From NCBI GenBank assembly GCA_934436435.1, contig CAKSAN010000005.1, forward strand, positions 1 through 64,000: a stretch of DNA of 64,000 nt, given 5' to 3'. Below, one piece after another: positions 38,877 through 49,002 of the stretch (position 1 is its first letter; every line of letters begins with the position of its first letter). Source of the stretch: an uncultured Acetatifactor sp. (lineage in GTDB: Bacteria > Bacillota > Clostridia > Lachnospirales > Lachnospiraceae). A model generated the notes under the pieces. It had not been told where the DNA came from, ran no database searches, and saw only the letters and a list, made by a program, of their open reading frames with translations. Both the position numbers and the translations under genes were made by a program.

Positions 38877-41800
38877 GAAAACAAAGAAGACGGATCTATG
38901 CGGCGCTGCTTTGCAGTTCCATGGTACTTTCTCTGGTCTCCACACCGGTATCGGCAGCGGAAACCGGACAGATGCCGAATCCCCAAGAGCATGCAGCGGA
39001 GTTCTATTCGCAGGAAAGTGTATCTGGAAACGAAGCCTCCACTGTATCAGAAAACGTAGCTACGGCGGCCCTGAATGGGCTGTCCGTGGCTGTGCTGGCT
39101 GCAAACAGTGTAGCAGAGGTGACGACAGCGGCAGAACTGACCGCGGCGCTGGAAAACAGTGCAAATGACACTGTCAAGCTGATGGCAGACATTACCATCG
39201 ACACCACGTTGGTTGTCAGCCATACCGTCACTCTTGACCTGAACGGCCATATACTCAAATATGAAAATAATACTGTCCAGGGCAGCGTTATCACGGTGGG
39301 AAGTGGCGGCGTGTTGACGATTCAGGACAGTGATGCAACGGCTTCGCACCATTTTACCCCGGACGGTAACGGCCTGTGGGTACTGGATGAAGTAAATGGT
39401 ACGGAAAATGTCTCCGGCGGCATTATCACAGGAGGTGATGCCCCATATGGCGGCGGCGTGTATATCCATGATGGCGGCAAACTGACAATGCAAGGAGGAA
39501 ATATTGTCGGCTGTAAGGTCGGCGGCAGCGAGGGCTCGGGCGGCGGCGGTGTGTGTATTAAAGGCGGCACCTTCCGCATGATGAGTGGAAGCATCATAGG
39601 CTGTTTGGTGGATATTTATTTTGCCTATGGTGGCGGCGTGTGGCTCGAGGGAAGCAGCAGCGAATTCATTATGGAAGGCGGCAGCATTGAACATTGTGCA
39701 GTCAACAGTCTTACTCATGGTTATGGTGGCGGGGTATGCGCAACGGGTGTAGCCGGGGACCTGTCGGAGGGTGCGCGCTTTACCATGACAGGCGGAAGCA
39801 TTACGGAATGCAGTGTCAGCGGTCGTCTCTCTGGCAATGGCGGTGGCGTAGGCATAACGCCAGAGCTAGGAGGTCGTCCTGTTTTTACGATGAGCGGCAG
39901 CGCATTTATTGACAGTAATACAGCTCGAACGGTTTACTACTCTAACCTATTATCTGGGGATAATATATGTATTTCCGGTGGCATAATGCATGCTAATGGC
40001 GGAACAATGGCAGCGTCGCCGGCCGGATCAAATAACTGCTCATTGTATAATTATTCAAGCGGATTGATTACCGGCGGAAGCAGTGAAACCACTATTTTCA
40101 AAGGCTATGTTGTAAACCGCTCATACGCTACAATTTCCGGTGGCAAGTTTATGGATACGGTGTTAAATGACGGATATTCCTGTATTATTTCCGGAGGAGA
40201 ATTCTATGGGGCGGTAACAAATAAGGATACGATTAACAACGGTGTATTCTATGGATTAGTGACCAATACCGGTACAATTAATGGCGGGTCGTTTGCAACC
40301 CTGCCGGCTAGCGACGGTTCCACATGGTATCCGGTAACCTTTGAGTGGAATGACGGAACGGCTAAAGCAGAAAATCGTCATGTGATGGAGAATACTACAG
40401 TCACTCCTCCTGCCCCTGCCCGTACCGGCTATCGTCTTGCCTATTGGTATCAGACAGATGAAAATACAGCGTTTGACTTTGACACCCCTGTTACCGGAAA
40501 GATGACACTGAAGGCAAAATGGGCGCGGTTATATGCCATAGATGTCCTGACCGAGGGACAAGGCACTGCGCAGGCCAGTCCGACTTCTGCGGCAGCGGGT
40601 GACAAGGTTACGCTGAGTGTCACACCGCATGAGGGCTATCGCCTCAAGGAATGGGAGGTAAATCCTGACACCCTAGGCATCGAGGACGACAATACATTTA
40701 CCATGCCTGAGGGTGCCGTAACCGTGAAAGCAGTTTTTGAAGGCATCCCCTATTCCGTAACGCTGCAGACGAACGGCGGTACCATTTCCAGTGGAAAAGA
40801 GATAACCAGCTACACTTACGGCACCGGCACAGTTCTCCCGACCGCCAATGATATTACCCGCGAGGGATACCGCTTTGACGGCTGGTATGCAGACAGCAGT
40901 TTTTCCGACTCTCCCGTTACAAGGATCGCAGATACCGAAACAGGAAATAAAACGTTCTACGCAAGGTGGACGCGAAACACGACTCCCATCATCCCCGGAA
41001 ACACGATCAATTATATCGTGGAGCACTACAAGACGGACGGCAGCGGCTACACGCTGGCGGAAACAGAACATTTCGCAGGTAAGACAGGTGATACCGTCAC
41101 CGCAACGCCGAAAACCTATGACGGCTTTACCTACAATGCGTCCCTCTCCACTGCCAGCGGGACCTTAAAGAAAATCAGCAGTCCGGAGGATATCGTGATT
41201 TTGAAGCTCTACTACGACGTGAATACCTACACCGTCAGCCTGGACACAAATGGCGGCATGATCACCCCCGGAAAGGAAGTAACCGGCTACACTTATGGCA
41301 CCGGCGCAGTTCTTCCGGCTGCCAATGATCTGACCCGCGAGCGATACCGCTTTGATGGCTGGTATGCGGACAGCAGTTTCTCCGGCCCTCCCGTTACGGA
41401 GATCACAAATACCGATACGGGAAATAAAACGTTCTACGCAAAGTGGACGCGGAATACGACTCCCGTCATCCCCAGCAGCACGGTGCGCTATCTCGTGGAG
41501 CATTACAAGGCAGGCACCCGTGGCTACACGCTGGAAGAAACGGAGCATTTCACAGGTAAAACAGGTGATACCGTCACAGCAACACCGAAAGTCTATGAAG
41601 GCTTTACCTACAATCCGGCAATCTCCACCGCCAGCGGAACGTTAAAGAAAATCAGCGGTCCGGAGGATATCGTGACCTTGAAACTCTACTATGATGTGAA
41701 TGCTGACACCGACAGCGGCTCCGAGGAAAAGGCCGACCGTGAGGACCACTCTCCTGTCGTGAAAAACACTCCCTCCTATGTGACCTATACCGTACAGGCG

Positions 41801-42139
41801 GGTGACACTCTCTGGGCAATTGCCAGAAAATATGGCTGTTCCATAGCTGAGATCGTGGCGGCCAACAGTGACCGGATCAAGAACTCGAACCTGATCCGCG
41901 CAGGCTGGCAGCTTAAGATTCCCCGAAGTGGAGTGACCGTCACAGGCAGCACTACAGATGCTGTCCTGCCGGAGAATAAGAAAAGCGGGACATATATCGT
42001 CGGACAGGGCGACACCCTCTGGGCAATCGCCAGAAAATGCGGCTGCTCTGTGACCGAGATCGTTTCCCTGAACCGGGAACTGATCCGCGACCCTGCTCTG
42101 ATTTATCCCGGCTGGGAGCTGAAAATACCACAGAATTAA
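38873..42139 (+). CDS. secreted beta-helix/InlB-repeat/LysM surface protein 1
   Basis: A 1,088-residue exported protein. The signal peptide (1-28) ends at PVSA-AE. Residues ~70-490 form a right-handed beta-helix-like ladder with repeated GG(G)V, MxGGSI and IxGC turns. A Listeria-Bacteroides (Flg_new) unit (~500-550), a divergent InlB-type unit (~555-625) and two copies of a ~160-residue module (~627-945) follow; each module joins an InlB-B-like part (YRFDGWYADSSF) to a MucBP-like part (YIVEHYKTDGSGYTL). A charged linker precedes two LysM domains (~969-1015 and ~1042-1088, both GDTLWAIARK), which bind peptidoglycan glycans non-covalently. GGGAGGG precedes ATG 38873. Probably an adhesin or glycan-binding protein. 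Confidence 0.85.
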   Translation: MRKQRRRIYAALLCSSMVLSLVSTPVSAAETGQMPNPQEHAAEFYSQESVSGNEASTVSENVATAALNGLSVAVLAANSVAEVTTAAELTAALENSANDTVKLMADITIDTTLVVSHTVTLDLNGHILKYENNTVQGSVITVGSGGVLTIQDSDATASHHFTPDGNGLWVLDEVNGTENVSGGIITGGDAPYGGGVYIHDGGKLTMQGGNIVGCKVGGSEGSGGGGVCIKGGTFRMMSGSIIGCLVDIYFAYGGGVWLEGSSSEFIMEGGSIEHCAVNSLTHGYGGGVCATGVAGDLSEGARFTMTGGSITECSVSGRLSGNGGGVGITPELGGRPVFTMSGSAFIDSNTARTVYYSNLLSGDNICISGGIMHANGGTMAASPAGSNNCSLYNYSSGLITGGSSETTIFKGYVVNRSYATISGGKFMDTVLNDGYSCIISGGEFYGAVTNKDTINNGVFYGLVTNTGTINGGSFATLPASDGSTWYPVTFEWNDGTAKAENRHVMENTTVTPPAPARTGYRLAYWYQTDENTAFDFDTPVTGKMTLKAKWARLYAIDVLTEGQGTAQASPTSAAAGDKVTLSVTPHEGYRLKEWEVNPDTLGIEDDNTFTMPEGAVTVKAVFEGIPYSVTLQTNGGTISSGKEITSYTYGTGTVLPTANDITREGYRFDGWYADSSFSDSPVTRIADTETGNKTFYARWTRNTTPIIPGNTINYIVEHYKTDGSGYTLAETEHFAGKTGDTVTATPKTYDGFTYNASLSTASGTLKKISSPEDIVILKLYYDVNTYTVSLDTNGGMITPGKEVTGYTYGTGAVLPAANDLTRERYRFDGWYADSSFSGPPVTEITNTDTGNKTFYAKWTRNTTPVIPSSTVRYLVEHYKAGTRGYTLEETEHFTGKTGDTVTATPKVYEGFTYNPAISTASGTLKKISGPEDIVTLKLYYDVNADTDSGSEEKADREDHSPVVKNTPSYVTYTVQAGDTLWAIARKYGCSIAEIVAANSDRIKNSNLIRAGWQLKIPRSGVTVTGSTTDAVLPENKKSGTYIVGQGDTLWAIARKCGCSVTEIVSLNRELIRDPALIYPGWELKIPQN

Positions 42140-42158
42140 GAAACGGAGGGACAAATAA

Positions 42159-45100
42159 GTGAGAAAACAAAGAAAACGGATTTATGCGGCACTGCTCTGT
42201 ATCTGCATGGTACTTTCTCTGGTCTCCACGCCGGTATCGGCAGCGGAAACCGGACAGATGCCGAATCCCCAGACATCCACAGAGGAGCTGGGTTCCCTGG
42301 AAAGTATATCAGGAAATGAAGCGGCAGCGGCCCTGAACGGGCTGTCCGTGCTGGCCGCAAACGGTGTGGCAGAGGTGAAGACAGCGGCGGAACTGACGGC
42401 CGCACTGGCAGATAGCAGTATTTCCACAATTACACTGAAGGGGAATATTGATATCAACTCTACACTGACAATTAACCGCACTGTGACACTGGATTTGAAC
42501 GGTAATGTACTGAAAATGACCGGCAGCGACAGCGTAATCACGGTGAAGTCGGGCGGCGATCTGACGATTCAGGACAGCAACAAAACCACACAACGCAATT
42601 TTAACCCGCACTGTAAATATTGGGTCTGGTACATTGACATGTGGGAACTGGACGAAAACGGCTCGAAAACCGTCTTCGGTGGAGTTATTACAGGCAGTGG
42701 CGGTGATCAAAGTAGCGGCGGCGGTGTTCTTGTTGCCGGCGGTACACTGACCATGACCGGTGGCAGCATCGTCGGATGTTCGGCAAAGGGTCAAGGCGGC
42801 GGTGTATACCTTGGCAAAGACTCTGACACCGGAAAGAGCGGCACATTCATCATGACGGGCGGAAGTATTATTGGCTGTGCGGCCCAGCTAGGCAGCGGCG
42901 TGTATGTCGCCACGGGGTGCACATTCACCATGGCTACCGGCTCTAATATCCACAACTGCATCGCAAATAACGAGGGTGGCGGTGTAAAAAACCACGGCAC
43001 CTTTAAAATGGACGGTGGAACAATCAGTGCATGCACGACAGTAGCATTTGGGGGCGGCGGTGTTTGCAACAATGGAACCTTTATTATGTCAGACGGTATG
43101 ATTAAAGGCTGCACCAGCCCCGACGGTCAGTATGCTTCAGGTGGCGGGGTGCGGAACACTAATCAGTTCACCATGACAGGAGGCACGATCGGTGATCCGG
43201 ATAATGAGAATGACGCAAGCCATGTATACAATACTTCCAGTCAGGAGACTACTCTTACTATAAGCGGCAATGCAAAAATCTACACAGATGTAACAAACGT
43301 TGGCATCCTGAATGCTGACGGCGGCGAAATAGCCGGCACAATGACGAACGATACCAACAGGTACGCCACCGGCACAATCACCGGCAGTGAGGGTGCCGCC
43401 GGCAGCACTGAGTTTCAGGGCGAAGTGATCAACAACGGCACCATCCGGAAGGGCACATTTACGAATGAGGTCATAAATGAGAGCAGTGGTACCATTAACG
43501 GCGGCACATTTACCGGCACCGTCGAGAACAGGGGCGGAACGATTTCAGGCGGCGATTTCAGCGGTACCACCCTGCCCGTTAAACTCATGATTACCTTTGA
43601 ACCGAACAACGGAGAGCCGGTCATCACACAGGAAGTGAATTGGAGTAAGGACGGAGCGGCACTCACCGCCCCCGTTCCCACCAAAGAGGGGCATAGTATT
43701 GAAGGCTGGTATTACGATAACAACGGTACGGAAACAAAATGGAACTTTGACACGGATAAGGTCAAATGCACTATGACCCTCAAGGCCAAATGGGAACTTG
43801 CCTCCTATTTCGTAACGCTGTATCCGAACGGCGGTACCATTGCCAGCGGAAAAGAGGTAACCGGCTACACTTACGGCACCGGGGCAGTTCTTCCGGCAGC
43901 CGAAGATATCACCCGCGAGGGATACCGCTTTGACGGCTGGTATGCGGACAGTAGTTTTTCCGGCTCTCCCATTACAGAGATCGCAGCTGCCGAAACGGGA
44001 AATAAAACGTTCTATGCAAAGTGGACACGAAACACGACTCCCATCATCCCCGGAAACACGATCAACTATATCGTGGAACACTACAAGACTGACGGCAGCG
44101 GCTACACGCTGGCGGAAACAGAACATTCCGCAGGTAAAAAGGGTGATACCGTCACCGCAACACCGAAAACCTATGACGGCTTTACCTACAATGCGTCCCT
44201 CTCCACTGCCAGCGGAACCTTAAAGAAAATCAGCAGTCCGGAGGATATCGTGATTTTGAAGCTCTACTACGACGTGAATACCTACACCGTCAGCCTGGAC
44301 ACAAATGGCGGCATGATCACCCCCGGAAAGGAAGTAACCGGCTACACTTATGGCACCGGCGCAGTTCTTCCGGCTGCCAATGATCTGACCCGCGAGCGAT
44401 ACCGCTTTGATGGCTGGTATGCGGACAGCAGTTTCTCCGGCCCTCCCGTTACGGAGATCACAAATACCGATACGGGAAATAAAACGTTCTACGCAAAGTG
44501 GACGCGGAATACGACTCCCGTCATCCCCAGCAGCACGGTGCGCTATCTCGTGGAGCATTACAAGGCAGGCACCAGTGGCTACACGCTGGAAGAAACGGAG
44601 CATTTCACAGGTAAAACAGGTGATACCGTCACAGCAATACCGAAAACCTATGACGGCTTTACCTACAATGCATCCCTCTCCACCGCCAGCGGAATGTTGA
44701 AAAAGATCAGCAGTCCGGAGGATATCGTGACCTTGAAACTCTACTATGACATGAATGCTGACACTGATCAGGAAAGCACCGACAGCGGCTCCGAGGAAAA
44801 GGCTGACCGTGAGGATCACTCTCCTGTCGTGAAAAACACTCCCTCCTATGTGACCTATACCGTACAGGCGGGTGACACTCTCTGGGCAATTGCCAGAAAA
44901 TACGGCTGCTCCATAGCCGAGATCGTAACGGCCAACAGTGACCGGATCAAGAACTCGAACCTGATCCACGCAGGCTGGCAGCTTAAGATCCCCCGCAGCG
45001 GAGCCACCGTCACAGGTAACACCCCCGACGCTGTCCTGCCGGAGAATAAGAAAAGCGGGACATACATCGTCGGACAGGGCGACACCCTCTGGGCAATCGC

Positions 45101-45209
45101 CAGAAAATGCGGCTGCTCCGTGGCCGAGATCGTTTCCCTGAACCGGGAACTGATCCGCGACCCTGCTCTGATTTATCCCGGCTGGGAACTGAAAATACCA
45201 CAGAATTAA
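42159..45209 (+). CDS. secreted beta-helix/InlB-repeat/LysM surface protein 2
   Basis: A 1,016-residue paralogue of the preceding protein with the same order: signal peptide (cleavage near VSA-AE), beta-helix ladder (~60-470, with MTGGSIVGC and similar turns), one Flg_new unit (~485-545), two InlB/MucBP-like modules (~547-865), linker and two LysM domains (~895-942, ~969-1016). The start is GTG 42159 behind GGAGGG at eight bases. The last ~1.2 kb is nearly identical in DNA to gene 1. It lacks the divergent InlB-type unit seen in gene 1. It is 19 bases after gene 1, so co-transcribed. Confidence 0.85.
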   Translation: MRKQRKRIYAALLCICMVLSLVSTPVSAAETGQMPNPQTSTEELGSLESISGNEAAAALNGLSVLAANGVAEVKTAAELTAALADSSISTITLKGNIDINSTLTINRTVTLDLNGNVLKMTGSDSVITVKSGGDLTIQDSNKTTQRNFNPHCKYWVWYIDMWELDENGSKTVFGGVITGSGGDQSSGGGVLVAGGTLTMTGGSIVGCSAKGQGGGVYLGKDSDTGKSGTFIMTGGSIIGCAAQLGSGVYVATGCTFTMATGSNIHNCIANNEGGGVKNHGTFKMDGGTISACTTVAFGGGGVCNNGTFIMSDGMIKGCTSPDGQYASGGGVRNTNQFTMTGGTIGDPDNENDASHVYNTSSQETTLTISGNAKIYTDVTNVGILNADGGEIAGTMTNDTNRYATGTITGSEGAAGSTEFQGEVINNGTIRKGTFTNEVINESSGTINGGTFTGTVENRGGTISGGDFSGTTLPVKLMITFEPNNGEPVITQEVNWSKDGAALTAPVPTKEGHSIEGWYYDNNGTETKWNFDTDKVKCTMTLKAKWELASYFVTLYPNGGTIASGKEVTGYTYGTGAVLPAAEDITREGYRFDGWYADSSFSGSPITEIAAAETGNKTFYAKWTRNTTPIIPGNTINYIVEHYKTDGSGYTLAETEHSAGKKGDTVTATPKTYDGFTYNASLSTASGTLKKISSPEDIVILKLYYDVNTYTVSLDTNGGMITPGKEVTGYTYGTGAVLPAANDLTRERYRFDGWYADSSFSGPPVTEITNTDTGNKTFYAKWTRNTTPVIPSSTVRYLVEHYKAGTSGYTLEETEHFTGKTGDTVTAIPKTYDGFTYNASLSTASGMLKKISSPEDIVTLKLYYDMNADTDQESTDSGSEEKADREDHSPVVKNTPSYVTYTVQAGDTLWAIARKYGCSIAEIVTANSDRIKNSNLIHAGWQLKIPRSGATVTGNTPDAVLPENKKSGTYIVGQGDTLWAIARKCGCSVAEIVSLNRELIRDPALIYPGWELKIPQN

Positions 45210-45228
45210 GAAACGGAGGGACAAATAA

Positions 45229-48200
45229 GTGAGAAAACAAAGAAAACGGATTTATGCGGCACTGCTCTGTATCTGCATGGTACTTTCTCTGGTCTCCACG
45301 CCGGTATCGGCAGCGGAAACCGGACAGATGCCGAATCCCCAAGAGCACGCAGCGGAGTTCTATTCGCAAGAAAGTGTATCCGGAAACGAAGCCGCCAGTG
45401 TATCAGGAAGTGAAGCAATGGCGACCCTGAACGGGCTGTCCGTGTCTGCGTTGACCGCAAACCGTGTGGCAGAGGTGACGACAGCGAAGCATCTGACTGA
45501 CATGCTGGCAGACAGCAGTGTTGTCAAAATAACACTGGCGGAAAATATTGATATCGACAGCACCCTGACGGTCAACCGTACTGTGACGCTGGATTTGAAC
45601 GGTAATGTACTGAAAATGACCGGCGGCTTCAGCGTAATCAAGGTAGAGTCGGGCGGCGATCTGACGATTCAGGATAGCAACCCAACCACACGGCACAATT
45701 TTTACCCGGACTATAAACAACCGGCCTGGCACATTGACATGTGGAAGCTGGACGATAGCGGCTCGGAAACCGTCTTCGGTGGGGTTATTACGGGCGGTGG
45801 CGGTGATTTTGCCCACAGTGATGGCGGCGGTGTGCTTGTTAATGCCGGCGGTAAACTGACCATGACCGGTGGCAGCATCGTCGGATGCTCGGCAGTTGGT
45901 CTCGGCGGCGGTGTACGCCTTGCCTATGATTCTGCCATCGGCAAGAACAGCACATTCACCATGACGGGCGGCAGTATTATCGGCTGCGCTGCAAAAAACG
46001 GCGGCGGTGTGTCTGTCTCCCCGGGTTGCACATTCACCATGGGTTCCGGCTCTGAGATCCGCAACTGCAACGCACAATCCGTGGGTGGTGGTGTGAGCAT
46101 CAGCGCCCTGTGGAATTCAAATATCATCGGCCGCTTTATCATGAACGGCGGAACAATCCGTACATGCACAGGATTATACAGCGGCGGTGTGGACAACTCT
46201 GGATCCTTTATTATGTCAGGCGGTACGATTAAAGCCAGCATCAGCACCACCACCCAATATGCTTCAAGCGGCGGGGTGTGGAATGATAATCAGTTCACCA
46301 TGACAGGGGGCACGATCGGTGATCCTGATAATCCGAATGATGCAAGCTCTGTATACAATACTCCCAGTCAGGAGACTACTCTTACTATAAGCGGCAATGC
46401 AAAAATCTACACAGATATAACAAACGTTGGCATCCTGAATGCTGACGGCGGCGAAATAGCCGGCACAATGACGAACGATACCAACAGGTACGGCACCGGC
46501 ACGATCACCGGCAGTGAGGGTGCCGCCGGCAGCACTGAGTTCCATGGCAAAGTGACCAACAACGGCACCATCCGGAAGGGCACATTCACGAAAGAGGTCA
46601 TAAATGAGAACAGTGGTACCATTAACGGCGGCACATTCACCGACAGGATCACGAACAATGATGGTACGGTTTTAGACGGTGATTTCAGCGGTGCCACCCT
46701 GAACGGTATGCTCGTGATCACTTTTGACCCGGACAATGGAGACCAGAGCATCACCCAGAAAGTGGATTGGAGTAAGGACGGAGCGGCGCTCACTGATCCC
46801 GCTCCCACCAAAGAGGGGCATAGTCTTGACGGCTGGTATTACGATAACAACGGTACGGAAGCAAAATGGAACTTTGACACAGATAAGGCCAGATACACTA
46901 TGACCCTCACAGCACAGTGGAAAGCAAACACTTACACCATAACGCTGAGCAAAGACAGCGGCACGATTGCCCAAGGAAAAGAGGTAACCGGCTACACTTA
47001 CGGCACTGAGACAGTTCTTCCGACGGCCGATGATATCACCCGCGAGGGCTATACGTTTCATGGTTGGTATGCGGACAGCAGTTTTTCCGGCTCTCCCGTT
47101 ATGAAGATTACAAATACCGAAACGGGAAATAAAACGTTCTACGCAAAGTGGACGCCAAACACGATCAACTATATCGTGGAGCATTATAAGACTAACGGTA
47201 GCGGTTACGCACTGGAAGAAACGGAGTATTTCACAGGTAAAACAAGTGATACCGTCACAGCAACACCGAAAACCTATGACGGCTATACCTACAATCCGGC
47301 AATCTCCACCGCCAGCGGAACGTTAAAGGGAAACAGCAGTCCGGATGATATTATGACTTTGAAGCTCTACTACGGCGTGAATGTATACACCGTCAGCCTG
47401 GACACAAATGGCGGCACGATCGCCCCCGGAAAAGAAGTAACCAACTACACTTATGGCACCGGCGCAGTTCTCCCGACCGCCAGTGACATCACCCGCGAGG
47501 GATACCGATTTGACGGCTGGTATGCGGACAACAGCTTTTCCGGCTCTCCCGTTACGGAGATCACAGGTACCGATATGGGAGATAAAACGTTCTATGCAAA
47601 GTGGACGCGGAATACGACTCCCATCATTCCCAGCGGCACGGTGCGCTATCTCGTGGAGCATTATAAGGCTGACGGCAGCGGTTACACACTGGCGGAAACA
47701 GAACATTCCACAGGCAGCATAGGCAATATCATCACAGCAACACCGAAAGTCTATGAAGGCTTTACCTACAATGCGGCAATCTCCACCGCCAGCGGAACGC
47801 TAAAGAAAATCAGCGGTCCGGAGGATATCGTGACTTTGAAACTCTACTATGATGTGAGTGTATACACCGTGACCGTTGACGGCAGTTATGCGGAGGCAAG
47901 CGGTGCGGGACACTATGCAACGAAGGATACCGTTACGATCAGTGCGGGAACCCGGGACGGCTACAAGTTCTCCGGCTGGACTTCCAGTGATGGTGTGACC
48001 TTTGCCGATGCGGGCAGCGCCACGACTACCTTTACCATGCCGGATCGGGCTGTTACCGTAACTGCGAACTGGGAAACCACCGACAGCGGCTCCGAAGAAA
48101 AGGCCGACCGCGAGGCCCCCTCTCCTGTCGTGAAAAACACTCCCTCCTATGTGACCTATACCGTACAGGCGGGTGACACTCTCTGGGCAATTGCCAGAAA

Positions 48201-48510
48201 ATACGGCTGCTCCATAGCCGAGATCGTAACGGCCAACAGTGACCGGATCAAAAACCCGAACCTGATCCACGCAGGCTGGCAGCTTAAGATTCCCCGGAGC
48301 GGAGCGACCGTCACAGGCAGCACTCCAGACGCTGTCCTGCCGGAGAATAAGAAAAGTGGAACCTACATCGTCGGACAGGGCGACACCCTCTGGGCAATCG
48401 CCAGAAAGTGCGGCTGCTCCGTAGCCGAAATCATTTCCCTGAACCGGGAACTGATCCACGACCCTGCTCTGATTTATCCCGGCTGGGAACTGAAAGTACC
48501 ACAGGATTAG
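45229..48510 (+). CDS. secreted beta-helix/InlB-repeat/LysM surface protein 3
   Basis: A 1,093-residue third paralogue. Its leader, intergenic spacer, GTG start and signal peptide are identical to gene 2. Residues ~36-52 (EHAAEFYSQESVSGNEA) match gene 1 instead, and the beta-helix ladder (~75-480) again resembles gene 2, so it is a mosaic. Two InlB/MucBP-like modules follow (~565-880), then an extra divergent InlB-type unit (~881-945, VTISAGTRDGYKFSGW) not present at that place in the others, and two LysM domains (~972-1019, ~1046-1093). The last gene of the operon. Confidence 0.85.
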   Translation: MRKQRKRIYAALLCICMVLSLVSTPVSAAETGQMPNPQEHAAEFYSQESVSGNEAASVSGSEAMATLNGLSVSALTANRVAEVTTAKHLTDMLADSSVVKITLAENIDIDSTLTVNRTVTLDLNGNVLKMTGGFSVIKVESGGDLTIQDSNPTTRHNFYPDYKQPAWHIDMWKLDDSGSETVFGGVITGGGGDFAHSDGGGVLVNAGGKLTMTGGSIVGCSAVGLGGGVRLAYDSAIGKNSTFTMTGGSIIGCAAKNGGGVSVSPGCTFTMGSGSEIRNCNAQSVGGGVSISALWNSNIIGRFIMNGGTIRTCTGLYSGGVDNSGSFIMSGGTIKASISTTTQYASSGGVWNDNQFTMTGGTIGDPDNPNDASSVYNTPSQETTLTISGNAKIYTDITNVGILNADGGEIAGTMTNDTNRYGTGTITGSEGAAGSTEFHGKVTNNGTIRKGTFTKEVINENSGTINGGTFTDRITNNDGTVLDGDFSGATLNGMLVITFDPDNGDQSITQKVDWSKDGAALTDPAPTKEGHSLDGWYYDNNGTEAKWNFDTDKARYTMTLTAQWKANTYTITLSKDSGTIAQGKEVTGYTYGTETVLPTADDITREGYTFHGWYADSSFSGSPVMKITNTETGNKTFYAKWTPNTINYIVEHYKTNGSGYALEETEYFTGKTSDTVTATPKTYDGYTYNPAISTASGTLKGNSSPDDIMTLKLYYGVNVYTVSLDTNGGTIAPGKEVTNYTYGTGAVLPTASDITREGYRFDGWYADNSFSGSPVTEITGTDMGDKTFYAKWTRNTTPIIPSGTVRYLVEHYKADGSGYTLAETEHSTGSIGNIITATPKVYEGFTYNAAISTASGTLKKISGPEDIVTLKLYYDVSVYTVTVDGSYAEASGAGHYATKDTVTISAGTRDGYKFSGWTSSDGVTFADAGSATTTFTMPDRAVTVTANWETTDSGSEEKADREAPSPVVKNTPSYVTYTVQAGDTLWAIARKYGCSIAEIVTANSDRIKNPNLIHAGWQLKIPRSGATVTGSTPDAVLPENKKSGTYIVGQGDTLWAIARKCGCSVAEIISLNRELIHDPALIYPGWELKVPQD

Positions 48511-48639
48511 AGAACAAGCCCCGGAAAGACCGTATAGGGCAAGGCATACTTTATAATGCCGGATCGAACAGTTTATCTAAGGGAAAATGGGCAAAAAAAG
48601 ACGGCCGACGGCCGATGATCTGAATTCTTTGAATTCTTT

Positions 48640-48692
48640 AGATTTCTCAAATCCGCGCAATCGACGGACACATTTCGATTGCGCGGAAATCT
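48640..48692. terminator. hairpin between convergent genes
   Basis: A perfect 12-bp stem TCCGCGCAATCG/CGATTGCGCGGA (48652-48663 with 48676-48687) has outer AGATT/AATCT arms across a bulge. There is no clear T run, so it may be a rho-independent terminator of low efficiency or a 3'-end-protecting structure for the surface-protein mRNA. Confidence 0.55.
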
Positions 48693-48777
48693 GAGCTTTG
48701 AAATTCCATATCCATAAATACTTTGCTTCACCTGTGTGCCCCGGTCAGGCGATGTTTCCAAAACAGAAATACAAAAA

Positions 48778-48969
48778 TTACATTTCCTCGATCACTTTCA
48801 TAAGCTCATCTACATCAATACCATGCACCATAGCTGCCTCTTCCAGGGTCTCTCCCTGTGAAGCAGGGCATCCCAGGCAATGCATTCCTGCATCGAGGAG
48901 TACGGGAGCTACTTCAGGATTGGTACGCAAGATCTCACCAATGGTCATGTCTTTTGTTACTCCGGTCAT
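48778..48969 (-). CDS. DUF1858 redox-disulfide protein
   Basis: A 63-residue cytoplasmic protein of the DUF1858 family, often found next to hybrid-cluster or radical enzymes. The core is [27 protein letters not shown] with a CxxC (CLGC) followed by [19 protein letters not shown] lies before ATG 48969; upstream in-frame starts lack a site. It diverges from pflB. A redox-switch or thiol role is inference from the motif. Confidence 0.85.
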   Translation of the reverse strand: MTGVTKDMTIGEILRTNPEVAPVLLDAGMHCLGCPASQGETLEEAAMVHGIDVDELMKVIEEM

Positions 48970-49002
48970 ATCGGTCTCCTTTCTGCCGTATAAGGCTTTT
49001 TT

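Larger units (their letters stand above)
38873..48510 (+). repeat. tandem triplication of a ~3.1-kb surface-protein gene
   Basis: Genes 1 and 2 align at a period of 3,055 bases over their shared 3' parts (for example 41165 with 44220), rising to 3,070 after a 15-base insertion near 44765. About 350 bases (41165-41517 with 44220-44572) look identical by eye. The spacers before genes 2 and 3 (42121-42285 with 45191-45355) are also indistinguishable apart from single bases. Within each gene the InlB/MucBP-like module is itself repeated. Confidence 0.85.

Noticed and set aside
44220..45224. 334-codon minus-strand frame opposite the surface-protein gene 2
   Set aside because: The same frame recurs opposite all three paralogues because the DNA is duplicated; it begins at the gene ends and shows no independent coding signs.
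38873..48510. Regularly spaced repeats considered as a CRISPR array
   Set aside because: The repeats are hundreds of bases long, lie in frame within coding sequence and lack short unique spacers; no cas genes are present.
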